A stretch of 64,000 nt of DNA, taken from contig JACMNO010000097.1 of the NCBI GenBank assembly GCA_014378485.1, positions 1 through 64,000 on the forward strand, in the 5' to 3' direction. This DNA comes from Bacteroidia bacterium (GTDB taxonomy: Bacteria > Bacteroidota > Bacteroidia > B-17B0 > Aurantibacillaceae). Within the stretch, counting starts at the first letter, position 1, and every line of letters begins with the position of its first letter. The translations under genes were made by a program, and so were the position numbers. Shown here one piece after another: positions 14,463 through 24,700 of the stretch. Below the pieces are notes generated by a model. The model was not told the DNA's origin and made no database searches. It worked only from the letters and a program-made list of their open reading frames with translations.

Positions 14463-17327
14463 ATGAACAGTAAATCATTATTATCTATTCTTGCACTGGC
14501 ATCGTTTTCAATAACTGCCCAGGTAAAGCCAAAAACAACTGCAACCATTACTGCAAAGCCAGTTGGTACAGCACCAAAACTGGTAGAAACTATTGTTAAA
14601 GTTGGAAAAGAAATTTCTATACCTTATAAAAAATATGTTTTAGCTAATGGCTTAACCATTGTTGTTCATGAAGATCACAGTGATCCGATTGCCTATGTAG
14701 ATGTTACCTATCATGTTGGTTCAAACCGGGAACAGCAGGGCCGTTCAGGATTTGCTCATTTCTTTGAGCACATGATGTTTCAGGGTTCCAAGAATGTTGC
14801 CGATGAGCAGCACTTTAAAATTATTACTGAAGCCGGCGGGACATTAAATGGCTCTACAAACTCCGACCGAACAAATTATTTTGAAACCGTTCCATCAAAT
14901 CAGTTAGAAAAAATGCTGTGGCTAGAAGCAGATCGTATGGGATTCTTATTGGATTCAGTAACTCAAAAGAAATTTGAAGTACAGCGTGCCACCGTAAAAA
15001 ATGAGCGCGGACAAAACTACGACAACCGTCCTTATGGTTTAGTTGGAGAAAAAACAGGTGAAGCGTTGTTCCCGAAAGGACATCCTTATTCCTGGACAAC
15101 CATTGGTTATATTGAAGATTTGAACCGAGTAGATGTAAATGATTTAAAACGATTTTACATGCGCTGGTATGGCCCGAATAATGCGGTATTAACTGTTTCA
15201 GGAGACGTAACAACGGCTGAAGTTGTAAAATTAGCAGACAAATATTTTGGGTCAATTCCGCGCGGACCTGAAGTAAAAAACATGACCAAGCAAGCCGCTG
15301 CTTTAACAGAAAACCGATACATTTCTTATGAAGACAATGTAAAGTTCCCGATGTATAAAGTAACGTATCCAACAGTTCCATCAATGGATAAAGACGAAGC
15401 TGCTTTAACTGTTTTAGGAGAGATTTTATCTTCATCAAAAAGTTCGCCTTTCTACAACACTTTTATCAAATCTCAAAAAGCAGTTTCTGCTAATGCCTAT
15501 AATTACGGAAGAGAATTAGCTGGACAGTTTGAAATATTAATTCGTGCCAACGCGGGAACTAAATTATCAGACATTGAAGCGATGTTAAATCAATCATTAG
15601 CTGATTGGGCAAAAACAGGTGCAACCGATGATGATATTAAAAAATACAAGGCAAACTATCAGAGTAATTTATATGAAGGTTTAACCACCGTTCAGGGTAA
15701 AGGCCGACAGCTAGCAGCGTATCAGACTTATGCCAATAATCCAAATTACCTGAAGATTGAAATGGCCGATAACTTAAAAGTTACTAAAGCCGATGTGATG
15801 CGTGTTTACAACACTTACATCAAAGGAAAATTTGGTGTAATGTTGAGTTGTGTTCCTAAAGGAAAAACAGATTTGATCGCAAAAGCAGATACATGGAAAA
15901 TGTATGACAGAACGATTGAAGCAGAAAGTGCTGAATACAAAAATTTATCCTACACAGAACCTAAAGATAATTTTACACGTAAAAATGTTCCTATAGCGTA
16001 TGCTTCGAAACTAGTTCCTTTACCAAATTACTGGACCTCAAATTTAACTAATGGTATTAAAGCAATTGGGATCAATAATACTGATATTCCAAAAGTCAAT
16101 ATACTATTCAGTATGCCAATTGGCCACCGTTATGAACCTAAGTCAGGGCTTGCTGTTTTATTAACTTCATTATTACAGGAATCTACAGAAAAACATAGTG
16201 CGGAAGAAATTGGAAGTATGATGGAAAGATTAGGAAGCGATGTATCTTTTTCCGCAGGAGATAATGAGATCGTTATGACAGTTTCTTCTTTAAAGCAAAA
16301 TTTAGATTCGACTTTAAAACTTGCACAGGAAATGTTATTTATGCCGAAGTTTGATCAGGAAGATTTTAATCTCGTAAAAAAAGAACAATTGGACAATATT
16401 GCCAATCAATTAACACAAGCCACTTCCATCGCTAATAATGTTTACTCAAAATTATTATACGGACCAGGCTTTAACCTCTCAATATCAACAATAGGAAATG
16501 CGGAAACAGTTAGTTCTATAACTTTAGATGATGTGAAAAATTATTACAAAAATTTCTCAGGCTTTAACGCTGTGTTGGCGATTAGTGGTGATATTGATCA
16601 AATATCGGCTTTAAAGAAGTTAGCTTTCTTAAATAAATTACAATCTGCCAATACGATGCCACAGGCTAAGTATAAATTACCGGAAATTGATAAAACACGT
16701 TTGTATTTTGTAGATAAAAAAGGCGCGCCTCAATCAGAGATCCGTATCGGTAATTTATCGTTGCCGTATGATGCGACTGATGAATTTTTTAAATCAACCA
16801 TCATGAATTATTCTTTTGCAGGCGCTTTTAATAGTCGCATTAATACGATATTACGTGAAGTGAAAGGATATACTTATGGCGCTCGCGGAGGCTTCGCTGG
16901 TAATAAATTTGTTGGTCCATATACTTTGAGTGCTGGTGTTAGAGCAAATTCAACAGACAGTTCAATTGTGATATTCATGGAAGAATTAAAAAAATACAGT
17001 GAAAATGGTATTAATGCTGATGAGTTAGAATTCACTAAAAATGCCATGGCGCAATCTGATGCTTTAAAATACGAATCACCTCAGCAAAAATTAGGTTTCG
17101 TGAAACGTATCCTTGATTTTAATCTGGATAAAACTTATGTGGCAAAGCAAGGTGAGATTCTTAAAACTATTTCAAAAGCAGATATTGATGCTTTGGCGAA
17201 AAACAATTTGCCGTACAATAATATGGTGATACTAGTTGTAGGCGATAAGGCAACTAACTATGAAAAACTATCCAAACTGGGTTATGAAATAATTGAGTTG
17301 GATATCAACGGAAACAAGGTAAACTAA
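14463..17327 (+). CDS. M16 family zinc metallopeptidase, two-domain, exported
   Basis: A 954-residue protein with a signal peptide (1-19) and two M16 halves. The N-terminal half has the inverted zinc motif HFFEH (99-103), with a third ligand Glu at about 181 (KNERGQ), so it is catalytic. The corresponding place in the second half (about residue 565) reads LLQESTEKH and lacks the motif; it should be the non-catalytic partner half with the usual R/Y-type substrate residues (REVKGYTYGARGG near 800). Periplasmic M16 proteases of this layout degrade peptides. The gene has its own upstream gap of 78 bp and appears monocistronic. Confidence 0.93.
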   Translation: MNSKSLLSILALASFSITAQVKPKTTATITAKPVGTAPKLVETIVKVGKEISIPYKKYVLANGLTIVVHEDHSDPIAYVDVTYHVGSNREQQGRSGFAHFFEHMMFQGSKNVADEQHFKIITEAGGTLNGSTNSDRTNYFETVPSNQLEKMLWLEADRMGFLLDSVTQKKFEVQRATVKNERGQNYDNRPYGLVGEKTGEALFPKGHPYSWTTIGYIEDLNRVDVNDLKRFYMRWYGPNNAVLTVSGDVTTAEVVKLADKYFGSIPRGPEVKNMTKQAAALTENRYISYEDNVKFPMYKVTYPTVPSMDKDEAALTVLGEILSSSKSSPFYNTFIKSQKAVSANAYNYGRELAGQFEILIRANAGTKLSDIEAMLNQSLADWAKTGATDDDIKKYKANYQSNLYEGLTTVQGKGRQLAAYQTYANNPNYLKIEMADNLKVTKADVMRVYNTYIKGKFGVMLSCVPKGKTDLIAKADTWKMYDRTIEAESAEYKNLSYTEPKDNFTRKNVPIAYASKLVPLPNYWTSNLTNGIKAIGINNTDIPKVNILFSMPIGHRYEPKSGLAVLLTSLLQESTEKHSAEEIGSMMERLGSDVSFSAGDNEIVMTVSSLKQNLDSTLKLAQEMLFMPKFDQEDFNLVKKEQLDNIANQLTQATSIANNVYSKLLYGPGFNLSISTIGNAETVSSITLDDVKNYYKNFSGFNAVLAISGDIDQISALKKLAFLNKLQSANTMPQAKYKLPEIDKTRLYFVDKKGAPQSEIRIGNLSLPYDATDEFFKSTIMNYSFAGAFNSRINTILREVKGYTYGARGGFAGNKFVGPYTLSAGVRANSTDSSIVIFMEELKKYSENGINADELEFTKNAMAQSDALKYESPQQKLGFVKRILDFNLDKTYVAKQGEILKTISKADIDALAKNNLPYNNMVILVVGDKATNYEKLSKLGYEIIELDINGNKVN

Positions 17328-17422
17328 TCGTTTAAATTTTTATCACACCGAGAGATTTCGAGAAGCTATTAAAAACAATTCTCAACTGAACCGGAACTGA
17401 CATAGTGACTTAATATTATAAT

Positions 17423-18553
17423 ATGAATATAGGAATTGTATGTTACCCGACCTTTGGTGGTAGCGGCGTAGTTGCAACAGAACTAGGAATTGCATTAGCA
17501 GATAAAGGACATAAAGTACATTTCATTACTTACTCTCAACCTTTCAGGTTAAATCATTTTAATGAGAATTTGTTTTATCATGAAGTGAACGTTAACGATT
17601 ATCCATTATTTGATTACCAGCCTTATGAAAGTGTGTTGGCCAGTAAAATTGTAGATGTAGCCATTTACGAACGATTAGATATTTTACATGTGCATTATGC
17701 AATTCCACATGCATCAGTAGCCTATCTGGCACAACAAATCTTAAAATCAAGAAAAATCAAATTACCTTATATCACAACTTTGCACGGCACTGATATTACT
17801 TTGGTTGGCCAGGATCCTTCTTTTGAGCCGGTGATATTTTTCTCACTGAATAACAGTAACGCCATAACCTCTGTTTCAGAAAGTTTAAGAAAAGAAACTC
17901 TTAAGACTTTTAAAATTGCGAATGATGTGAAAGTGATTCCTAACTTTATTAAAATTGCAGATTACGAAAGTAATAGCTCTAGTTGTCACCGGAAGAATTT
18001 CGCAGAGCCAAACGAAAAAATATTAATTCATATTTCCAATTTCAGGAAAGTGAAACGCGTAGAAGATGTATTAAGAATTTTTGATGTGGTAAGAAAAACC
18101 ATACCATGTAAATTAATTTTAGTTGGTGATGGGCCGGAAAGGCCTGCCATTGACAAACTATGCAGAGAACTAAATACTTGTAGTGATATTATTTCTGTCG
18201 GGAAAATTGCCAACCCCAAAGAAGTATTGGCGATTGCCGATGTATTTATTTTACCTTCAGAAACTGAGAGCTTCGGTTTATCAGCTTTGGAAGCCATGGC
18301 AATGAAAATACCTGTGATCTCAACCAATACTGGTGGTATTCCGGAATTGAACATTCACGGGAAAACCGGTTACATGAGCAAAGTGGGAGATTATGATGAC
18401 ATGGCAAAAAACACCATTGAATTATTATTGGACGAAAACAAATTTCAACAGTTTAGAGAAAATGCTTTTGAACAAGCTAAGAAATTTGACATAGAAACTA
18501 TACTTCCTATGTACGAAAAATTGTATAAGGAAGTAATTGCTACAGGGATTTAA
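17423..18553 (+). CDS. bshA: N-acetyl-alpha-D-glucosaminyl L-malate synthase BshA
   Basis: A 376-residue GT4 glycosyltransferase, the first enzyme of bacillithiol synthesis (UDP-GlcNAc + L-malate). The N-terminus MNIGIVCYPTFGGSGVVATE is close to the BshA signature. Other motifs are HGTD (121-124), GDGPER (235-240) and the E-x7-E nucleotide-sugar motif, E282 to E290 (ESFGLSALE). The length matches BshA. Bacillithiol is known from Firmicutes and many Bacteroidota. No bshB or bshC is next to it. The preceding 95-bp gap shows no clear promoter. Confidence 0.93.
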   Translation: MNIGIVCYPTFGGSGVVATELGIALADKGHKVHFITYSQPFRLNHFNENLFYHEVNVNDYPLFDYQPYESVLASKIVDVAIYERLDILHVHYAIPHASVAYLAQQILKSRKIKLPYITTLHGTDITLVGQDPSFEPVIFFSLNNSNAITSVSESLRKETLKTFKIANDVKVIPNFIKIADYESNSSSCHRKNFAEPNEKILIHISNFRKVKRVEDVLRIFDVVRKTIPCKLILVGDGPERPAIDKLCRELNTCSDIISVGKIANPKEVLAIADVFILPSETESFGLSALEAMAMKIPVISTNTGGIPELNIHGKTGYMSKVGDYDDMAKNTIELLLDENKFQQFRENAFEQAKKFDIETILPMYEKLYKEVIATGI

Positions 18554-18555
18554 TG

Positions 18556-18798
18556 TTAAAGTGGCGATAAATTCTTTCTGGCAGGCTTTCCACATTCCTC
18601 AAAAACAGTACCACCCAAATAGGATGACAATCTATCGAAATCAGTTGTTTTAATATAATAGTTTCCTAAAGCCGTGTATAATTTTGTTTGATCGGTGGTG
18701 CTTTCTTTTGAATAGTATGTCTTTATATCATCAACCAAAACCATAGTCAATAAATCATCCAGCTTCCTTTTACTTTTATACCATTTCAATTCATGCAT
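18556..18798 (-). CDS. Small hypothetical protein
   Basis: An 80-residue charged protein (MHELKWYKSKRKLDDLLTMV ... ) with no signal peptide, membrane helix or known motif. It lies 3 bp downstream of the C45-type hydrolase gene on the same strand and 2 bp from the stop of the converging bshA. This tight packing, with no better frame in the interval, supports a real gene. Function unknown. Confidence 0.65.
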   Translation of the reverse strand: MHELKWYKSKRKLDDLLTMVLVDDIKTYYSKESTTDQTKLYTALGNYYIKTTDFDRLSSYLGGTVFEECGKPARKNLSPL

Positions 18799-18801
18799 AT
18801 C

Positions 18802-20499
18802 TTAATTTATTTTTAAAGTTTGACATTTATTTAGACTCGCCCTAATTTTCTTCTCCTCTTTCAATGTAGCAATCTCTTTAGTCAAAGCTAACTCATAGCA
18901 CTGCGCTGCCTTTTGAGTGTTTTTTCTGGATAAGAAATAATCACCAAGAATTTGATACATGTAATAACTTTGAGGGTTGGATTGAATGAAAGCATTCTCT
19001 AATTGTGGAGATAATTGAATTGTTTCACTGGCCTTTGTAATGAACTGAATATAATGCTTGATGTTTTTAAAGTGTAAAAAATCGCGGTAGCCTTTTGTTT
19101 TTAAGAAAGGGTCTGCAGCAATGGTGTATTTAGAAACATTGATTGCTTGATTTACATTAAGTGTTTTTGCTTTTGCAAATACTGAATCTAAATTATAACA
19201 AACAAATTCGCCGCACTGAAAAGGATTAGCGCTTACCCACATCAATTTATCCTGTGGCTTAAAGATCACGGCATGATGCGCCAGTAATTGGTTTAAACTT
19301 TTTTCATTGGTCAACCCAATATTTTTATTGTTCAATCCTTTTTGATCTCTTAATATTGTTGCGGCACTCAAGTAACTTAAAGTATCTTTGTTTCCAAGCA
19401 ATTGCTTTAAACGAATGCTTCTATATAAAGAAGAGCTCTCGATCTGATTATTCAGATTACTCAAATCATTTATATATTCTTTTCCTTGGTAATGATTGGG
19501 ACAAATAATCTGGTTCGTATTCTCTACTTCATATACATCCATTTTTTCAGGAGACTTTTCTATGCTAATCGTTTTATTATCGGAAGCACTTCCCACTAAA
19601 ATACTTTCCGAAACAAATACTTTTCTTTTATTGGCAATAGCGATGGCTTCATCAATATTTTTAGCATATTGCAATATTTCACGGGCCAGTAAAGCAATGG
19701 GCGTTGCCACATCGGTTGGAATAGAACTTTTGGCCGCATTAATAGTAACGGTAATTCCTTTTTCGTTCATACCGCTACAGGCACCAATAAAACCGCTCCA
19801 AGTAACGGTAGCAAATTTATAACCGGTTGAAGGATTCGTAAACTGAATAATTTTATTTTTGGCAAAATCATCGCCACTATAAAAATCGAAATTACGCCCT
19901 ACCAATAATTTTCCATCCGCACTTTTTTTATCCCAAACCGAAAAAGAAGTGCAACCCACAGTCATATTCTTATCCTGCAATGCATGGCCGATATCATGTG
20001 CTCCGTGATAATTAAGAATGCGATGGTATTTGGGTGCAATAAAATCATACTTATCACTGGCAAATTTTGAAATGCCAAGGATCTCTTCTTTGTATTCGTT
20101 TATAATATGGTCCGGTAAATGTCGGTTAAAATAACCTACAAAAAATTTCAAATAATTTAAATAAGTCAAATCAGGCACCAAAATTTGGATCTGTTTAATA
20201 AAAGCGTCTTCCTGAAACTCATGCAATTCTTTGGTGAGCATGCCATTGGCAACACCACGCTCATAAGCATTTCCTTCGACGTACAATTCCCATAAACCAC
20301 TTTCACTATGTTTTAACCAGTTTTGATTTACTTTATAAAACTCAGTACTGATTGTTTCTCTCTTCCAGTTTAACGTAGTGTCATTTTCTATTACAGGCAC
20401 ATCGATCCGTATCGCGAAAGCAAAATAAATTCCAAATACAACTAATAGTGTAGTAAATATCAATAGTGATCTTAACATTATTTTTCGGAGTCTGCGCAT
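18802..20499 (-). CDS. C45-family (penicillin acyltransferase-like) Ntn hydrolase, membrane-anchored
   Basis: A 565-residue protein. A hydrophobic N-terminal anchor or signal (about 9-30) precedes an Ntn-hydrolase domain resembling acyl-CoA:6-aminopenicillanate acyltransferase. The likely autoproteolytic nucleophile is Cys183 in VGCTSFSVWD, followed by GKLLVGRNFDFYSGDD and SGMNEKGITVTINAA, as in the family. The last 100 residues or so (DYFLSRKNTQKAAQCYELAL) look like a TPR. Members hydrolyse amide bonds of lipid-like or beta-lactam substrates; the substrate here is unknown. A TAAATTTG -7 box (complement of 20513-20520) lies 13 bp before the start. Confidence 0.82.
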   Translation of the reverse strand: MRRLRKIMLRSLLIFTTLLVVFGIYFAFAIRIDVPVIENDTTLNWKRETISTEFYKVNQNWLKHSESGLWELYVEGNAYERGVANGMLTKELHEFQEDAFIKQIQILVPDLTYLNYLKFFVGYFNRHLPDHIINEYKEEILGISKFASDKYDFIAPKYHRILNYHGAHDIGHALQDKNMTVGCTSFSVWDKKSADGKLLVGRNFDFYSGDDFAKNKIIQFTNPSTGYKFATVTWSGFIGACSGMNEKGITVTINAAKSSIPTDVATPIALLAREILQYAKNIDEAIAIANKRKVFVSESILVGSASDNKTISIEKSPEKMDVYEVENTNQIICPNHYQGKEYINDLSNLNNQIESSSLYRSIRLKQLLGNKDTLSYLSAATILRDQKGLNNKNIGLTNEKSLNQLLAHHAVIFKPQDKLMWVSANPFQCGEFVCYNLDSVFAKAKTLNVNQAINVSKYTIAADPFLKTKGYRDFLHFKNIKHYIQFITKASETIQLSPQLENAFIQSNPQSYYMYQILGDYFLSRKNTQKAAQCYELALTKEIATLKEEKKIRASLNKCQTLKIN

Positions 20500-20593
20500 G
20501 AGTTGAGTCTTACAAATTTACTCAAAATCAGTTAATCGAACGCGGATGCCATTGGATGTTTATGATTCGTTATGATTTAAGTTATAGATTGAT

Positions 20594-20734
20594 TTAACCA
20601 CATAGATACATAGAAAAAAACAGGTACGAAGAAGCAGATAGAAAGGCATATTTTTACCTAGAATACTACATGTAAAGCGTAGCTCCTTATTACCGGCTTT
20701 TACTTATCAAAAAACTATGTTTCTATGTGGTTAA
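20594..20734. repeat. Inverted-repeat element in 316-bp intergenic region
   Basis: TTAACCACATAGATACATAG (20594-20613) is the reverse complement, with one mismatch, of CTATGTTTCTATGTGGTTAA (20715-20734), giving a unit of about 141 bp with 20-bp ends. The inner part has no coding frame. Its end sequence resembles short dispersed repeats I have seen in other Bacteroidota intergenic DNA, which I cannot verify here. The remainder of the gap (20500-20815) holds only the promoter of the C45 gene and the terminator at 20770. Confidence 0.6.
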
Positions 20735-20769
20735 AAAAACACCAGCGATAGCAGCGTCCTATAAATTAA

Positions 20770-20798
20770 AGAGCCCCCCGATACTATCGGAGGGCTCT
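20770..20798 (-). terminator. Intrinsic terminator hairpin of the lipoprotein gene
   Basis: AGAGCCC (20770-20776) pairs with GGGCTCT (20792-20798) and CCGA pairs with TCGG inside, with one mismatch between the stems. It lies 17 bp past the stop of the lipoprotein gene that ends at 20816. On the transcribed minus strand it is followed by TTTAATTT. Confidence 0.75.
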
Positions 20799-20815
20799 AC
20801 AAAAATATTGGAAAT

Positions 20816-21667
20816 TTATTTGATGAGTGAATTTCTCAAAGCATAAATTTTTTCGGAGATTGATTTAAATTGAGCTTCTTTAAGATCTTTTGGATCCTTG
20901 ATAACATTAATTTCCATATGAATTTTTTTCAACTCATCATTTAATGCCACGCATTCTTTTTTATCCTTATAATCATTTAAAAGATCCGTTAAGTTCTTTA
21001 AATAAAACCGCTGATCCCATAAATGTTTAAATCCTTTTTCTTTTGCAGTTGCATCAGGAAGGCTTTCTGTAATTTTTCCAGTCAGGTATAAACTCTCTAC
21101 CCATGAACCCGCAAATATTGCAGAAGCCGTGTAAACACGTTCATTAGTTCTTAAATAGGAATCACTCTTAATGAAAATTTCATCTAAAATTACCAATAAT
21201 GAATCTTTATTGGTTAAATTTTTCTCAGCACGTTTCCCAACCATTTGATCAATTGCGCTCTTTAAACCCAATTCATCAGAAGTTTTAACTACTGTTTTCA
21301 TATATTTTAATACATCTTCGCCTTTATTATTTACCATGGCATAAGACATATCTATATTATAGATTCCTAAAGCCACGGCTTTTGAAAACTCACTGCCTGT
21401 ACTTAATTGCTTTTTTGCATCAACTAATAACCCATTATTGTAATCTACACCCCAACTAGATATCTCGTTAATACTAGCAACCGGCGAAGGAATATTAGCA
21501 ATGGCAAAATCAAATTTAAATTTTGTTTCTTCATTAACTGTTATAGGTGTAGTATCCGCAGTTACTTCTGAAGTTACAGTTTCAGCCATTTCTTCAGAAG
21601 GCTTATCTCCACAAGAGAACATTAATACAGATAAAGTGATGCCCGCAGTAAGAAATAATTTAGTCAT
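20816..21667 (-). CDS. Predicted lipoprotein, function unknown
   Basis: A 283-residue protein with a lipoprotein signal (LSVLMFSC, Cys19) followed by a Glu/Thr-rich linker of about 30 residues and a mostly helical domain (about 50-283) rich in Lys/Asp/Leu, with no enzymatic motif visible. It contains AIANIPSPVASINEIS and a repeated KNLT pattern. Expected in the outer or inner membrane facing the periplasm. It has its own promoter candidate upstream and terminator downstream, so it is probably monocistronic. Not recognised as a named family. Confidence 0.8.
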   Translation of the reverse strand: MTKLFLTAGITLSVLMFSCGDKPSEEMAETVTSEVTADTTPITVNEETKFKFDFAIANIPSPVASINEISSWGVDYNNGLLVDAKKQLSTGSEFSKAVALGIYNIDMSYAMVNNKGEDVLKYMKTVVKTSDELGLKSAIDQMVGKRAEKNLTNKDSLLVILDEIFIKSDSYLRTNERVYTASAIFAGSWVESLYLTGKITESLPDATAKEKGFKHLWDQRFYLKNLTDLLNDYKDKKECVALNDELKKIHMEINVIKDPKDLKEAQFKSISEKIYALRNSLIK

Positions 21668-21689
21668 TTTATGATTTTTAAAATTTAGA

Positions 21690-21718
21690 CAAAAATAAGA
21701 GACTTACTTTAATAAACA
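21690..21718 (-). promoter_or_regulatory. Promoter of the lipoprotein gene (TTG-N18-TAttTTTG)
   Basis: On the minus strand TTG (complement of 21716-21718) and TATTTTTG (complement of 21690-21697) are 18 bp apart. This fits the Bacteroidota -33/-7 promoter. The -7 box is 22 bp from the ATG at 21667. Confidence 0.6.
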
Positions 21719-21764
21719 AGTCCTTCTCCAAAAGCAGCTCTTCAAAATAAAACATTTTATCAAC

Positions 21765-21794
21765 AAAAAAGGGACATATTTCTCCGTCCCTTTT
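21765..21794 (-). terminator. Intrinsic terminator of the RND efflux operon
   Basis: GGGAC (21771-21775) pairs with GTCCC (21786-21790), extended by flanking AAAA/TTTT pairs, with a 10-base loop. Read on the minus strand the stem is followed by a run of T, and it lies 5 bp past the stop of the RND permease gene. Confidence 0.85.
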
Positions 21795-21798
21795 AAAA

Positions 21799-24700
21799 TT
21801 ACCTGTCCAGATTTCCGTAATCCAGCTTCTTACGCTGAATCCAAAGGATTAATTGGCATACAGCCACAAAGAATGGAACGTACATGACAACTTTGGGAAA
21901 ATCATAGTGCGCCAGGATAACCTCAGCCTTACGCTTTAAACGTTCTGCAATTAAATACATAGCAGGAACCAGTAATAAGGTTAAAAAAGTAGCGAAGCTT
22001 AAACCAAAGATCATTGTCCAGCTTAAAGGCCCCCAGAACACAACATTGTCTCCACCAAAATGAATGTGAGGTTTTCCATGTACCAGCAATCCTTCAAAAT
22101 CAATATTTAAGCCAACCGCTAAAGGAATTAAACCCAAAATAGCGGCTGTTGCTGTTAATACTACCGGCGTCATACGCGTTCTTCCTGCATCAACAATAGC
22201 ATCGTATAAACCAACGCCTCTCAAACGTTCCTCTTCAGCAAACTCTACCAACAGAATTCCATTCCGTACAACAATACCTGCCAATGCAACAATACCAATG
22301 CCTGTCATAACAATACTCATATCCATTTTAAATATGGCAGTTCCTAATAAAACACCGATTACACTTAACACAATTTCAGATAATATAATAATTGGTTTAC
22401 CAATAGAGTTAAACTGAATAACCAATACCAATAAAATAATGCCAATGGCTGTAATCATCGCATTTCCTAAAAAAGCTCCGGTCTCTGCCTGCTCTTCCTG
22501 TTGACCTGTAAACTTAACTTCTACAGCCCCCGTTGGACGATATCCTTTTGCTACTTCTTCCAACTGAGCAACAACTTTATTCGCATTAAAACCTTCCAAA
22601 ACGTCAGAAGATAAAGTGATTACCCGTTTGTTTTGCTTACGTTTAATACCACCATAGGTATTTTCATAACGCACATCACAAAAAGCTGACAAAGGAACTG
22701 AGCGGATCATGCCCATCATATTCATGTCGCGGAATGTGATCTTCAGATTTTTAATTTGTTCAATGTTTGTCCTTTGATCATATTTATATCGTAGTTGAAT
22801 TGGGTACTCATCGTTAGCATCTCTGAACTTACTCGGATTGTCAATTCCAAAAACTGCCTTCCGTATTTCCATTGCCAACTGGGCCGAAGAAATTCCCTCT
22901 CTGTTAGCGCGCTCCCTGTTTACATCAAATACAATTTCAGGTTTATTATCCACAAAATCTGTTTTTAATTCAGCAACGCCCGGCACATCTGATTCCTGCA
23001 AAAAGCGTTTCAATTGTTGACCATTTTCAACTAACTCTTCAAATTTATCGCCCCTGATCTCAATATTAATTGGTTTACCAACCGGCGGACCTGCCTGTTC
23101 CTTATTTACAGTAATTTCGGCACCGGCAATATTCCATTTAGTAGCCTGCATCTCTTTCAGATATTTCATAGAACTTTCTCCATTACGCTCACTAAACTCC
23201 ACAAAATTGATCGCTATTTTACCACGATTGGCATACGAACTCTGATCTTCATCCTGTGGATCAGTCACTCCAATAGTTACATTAGTAATCATGGAAGAAA
23301 CAATAGGATTTTTTTCTCCGATAATAGCGTTTACTTTTTTCTCCACGATCTTCATCACTTCATTTGTTTTTGATGGATCAGTTCCTTCCGGTAACTTTAC
23401 ATAAACAAATACATTGTTAGGATCACCCTGCGGAAAGAACACCACATTTGGAGACCGCACCTTCATTAAAAAAATTGAGAACGCAAATAAAACTAATGTA
23501 TAAACTAATAACATATACGGACGCTTTAATCCCCAAACCAACAAATTGGTATAACCACGCTGAAAAGAAGGCCATGCTTTTGTCTGGAAACTTTCTATCA
23601 CTTTATAAAGAAATAAACGGTGAACTATCATAAACAAAGCAAAAAAGATCATCAGGTTACCAAAAGCAATATGCCCCGAGGTGTAACAAATAACAGCAAT
23701 AAGCGCGTAAACCAATAAACGCAACCAGGCTTTTCGGGTAATACGGCCATACTGTTTTAGCTCTTCATGATGCGGTTTCATAAAATCAACCGCGAAAACA
23801 GGATTGATTATATATGCAACAAACAAGGATGCCAGTAATGTAATAATTAATGTGATTGGTAAAAAGAACATGAACTTACCAATGATACCGGGCCAAAAGG
23901 CTAATGGAATAAATGGCGCCAGAGTGGTAATCGTACCACTTAATACCGGTAAAAACACCTCGCCCGCCGCTTTTTTTGCCGCTGTTTTAATTTCCACTTT
24001 TCCATTGTCAAAAATCCGGTGAGTATTTTCAATCACTACAATTGCATCATCCACGACAATTCCTAATGCCAGTAAAAAGGCAAATAAAACGATCATATTC
24101 ATTGAGAAACCAATACTCGGCATAAAAATAAAAGCAATAAACATGGATAGCGGAACAGAAAGGGCAACAAATAAAGCGTTAGTTACTCCCATAAAAAACA
24201 TTAAGATCAGCGTCACTAAAATAAATCCAATAATAATGGTATTTATCAAGTCGTGAAGCGTTAGTTTAGTTTTGTCCGATTGATCTGCTGTGATCTTCAC
24301 ATCAATGTTGGAAGGAAAAGACGTTTTCTTTAATTCTTCTATGTTTTCTTTGATCTTATCAGAAGCAGAAATTAAGTTCTCTCCTGCTCTCTTGATTACA
24401 TTTAAAGTAATTACATTTTTTCCTGCAAGACGTGCGTAACTTTCAGTTTCTCTAACAGTATCAACTACCTGAGCAAAATCTTTTAAATACATTCTTGCTC
24501 CAGCTTGGGAAGAAATCACCAATTCTTTTAATTCATCAACGGTTTTAAATTCATTTTTAATACTGATGGTTCTTTTGGTTCCATCCATTGGAATTTGTCC
24601 GCCACTGATGGTTACGTTTTCAGAACCGATTGCCCGTTCAAGATCTCCCATAGTTAACTGCATGGCCTGCATCTTATACATGTCAAGATTTACCTGAATC

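Noticed and set aside
14854-15438. 194-codon antisense frame inside the M16 protease gene
   Set aside because: Shadow of a clear M16 domain; Leu-rich low-complexity composition.
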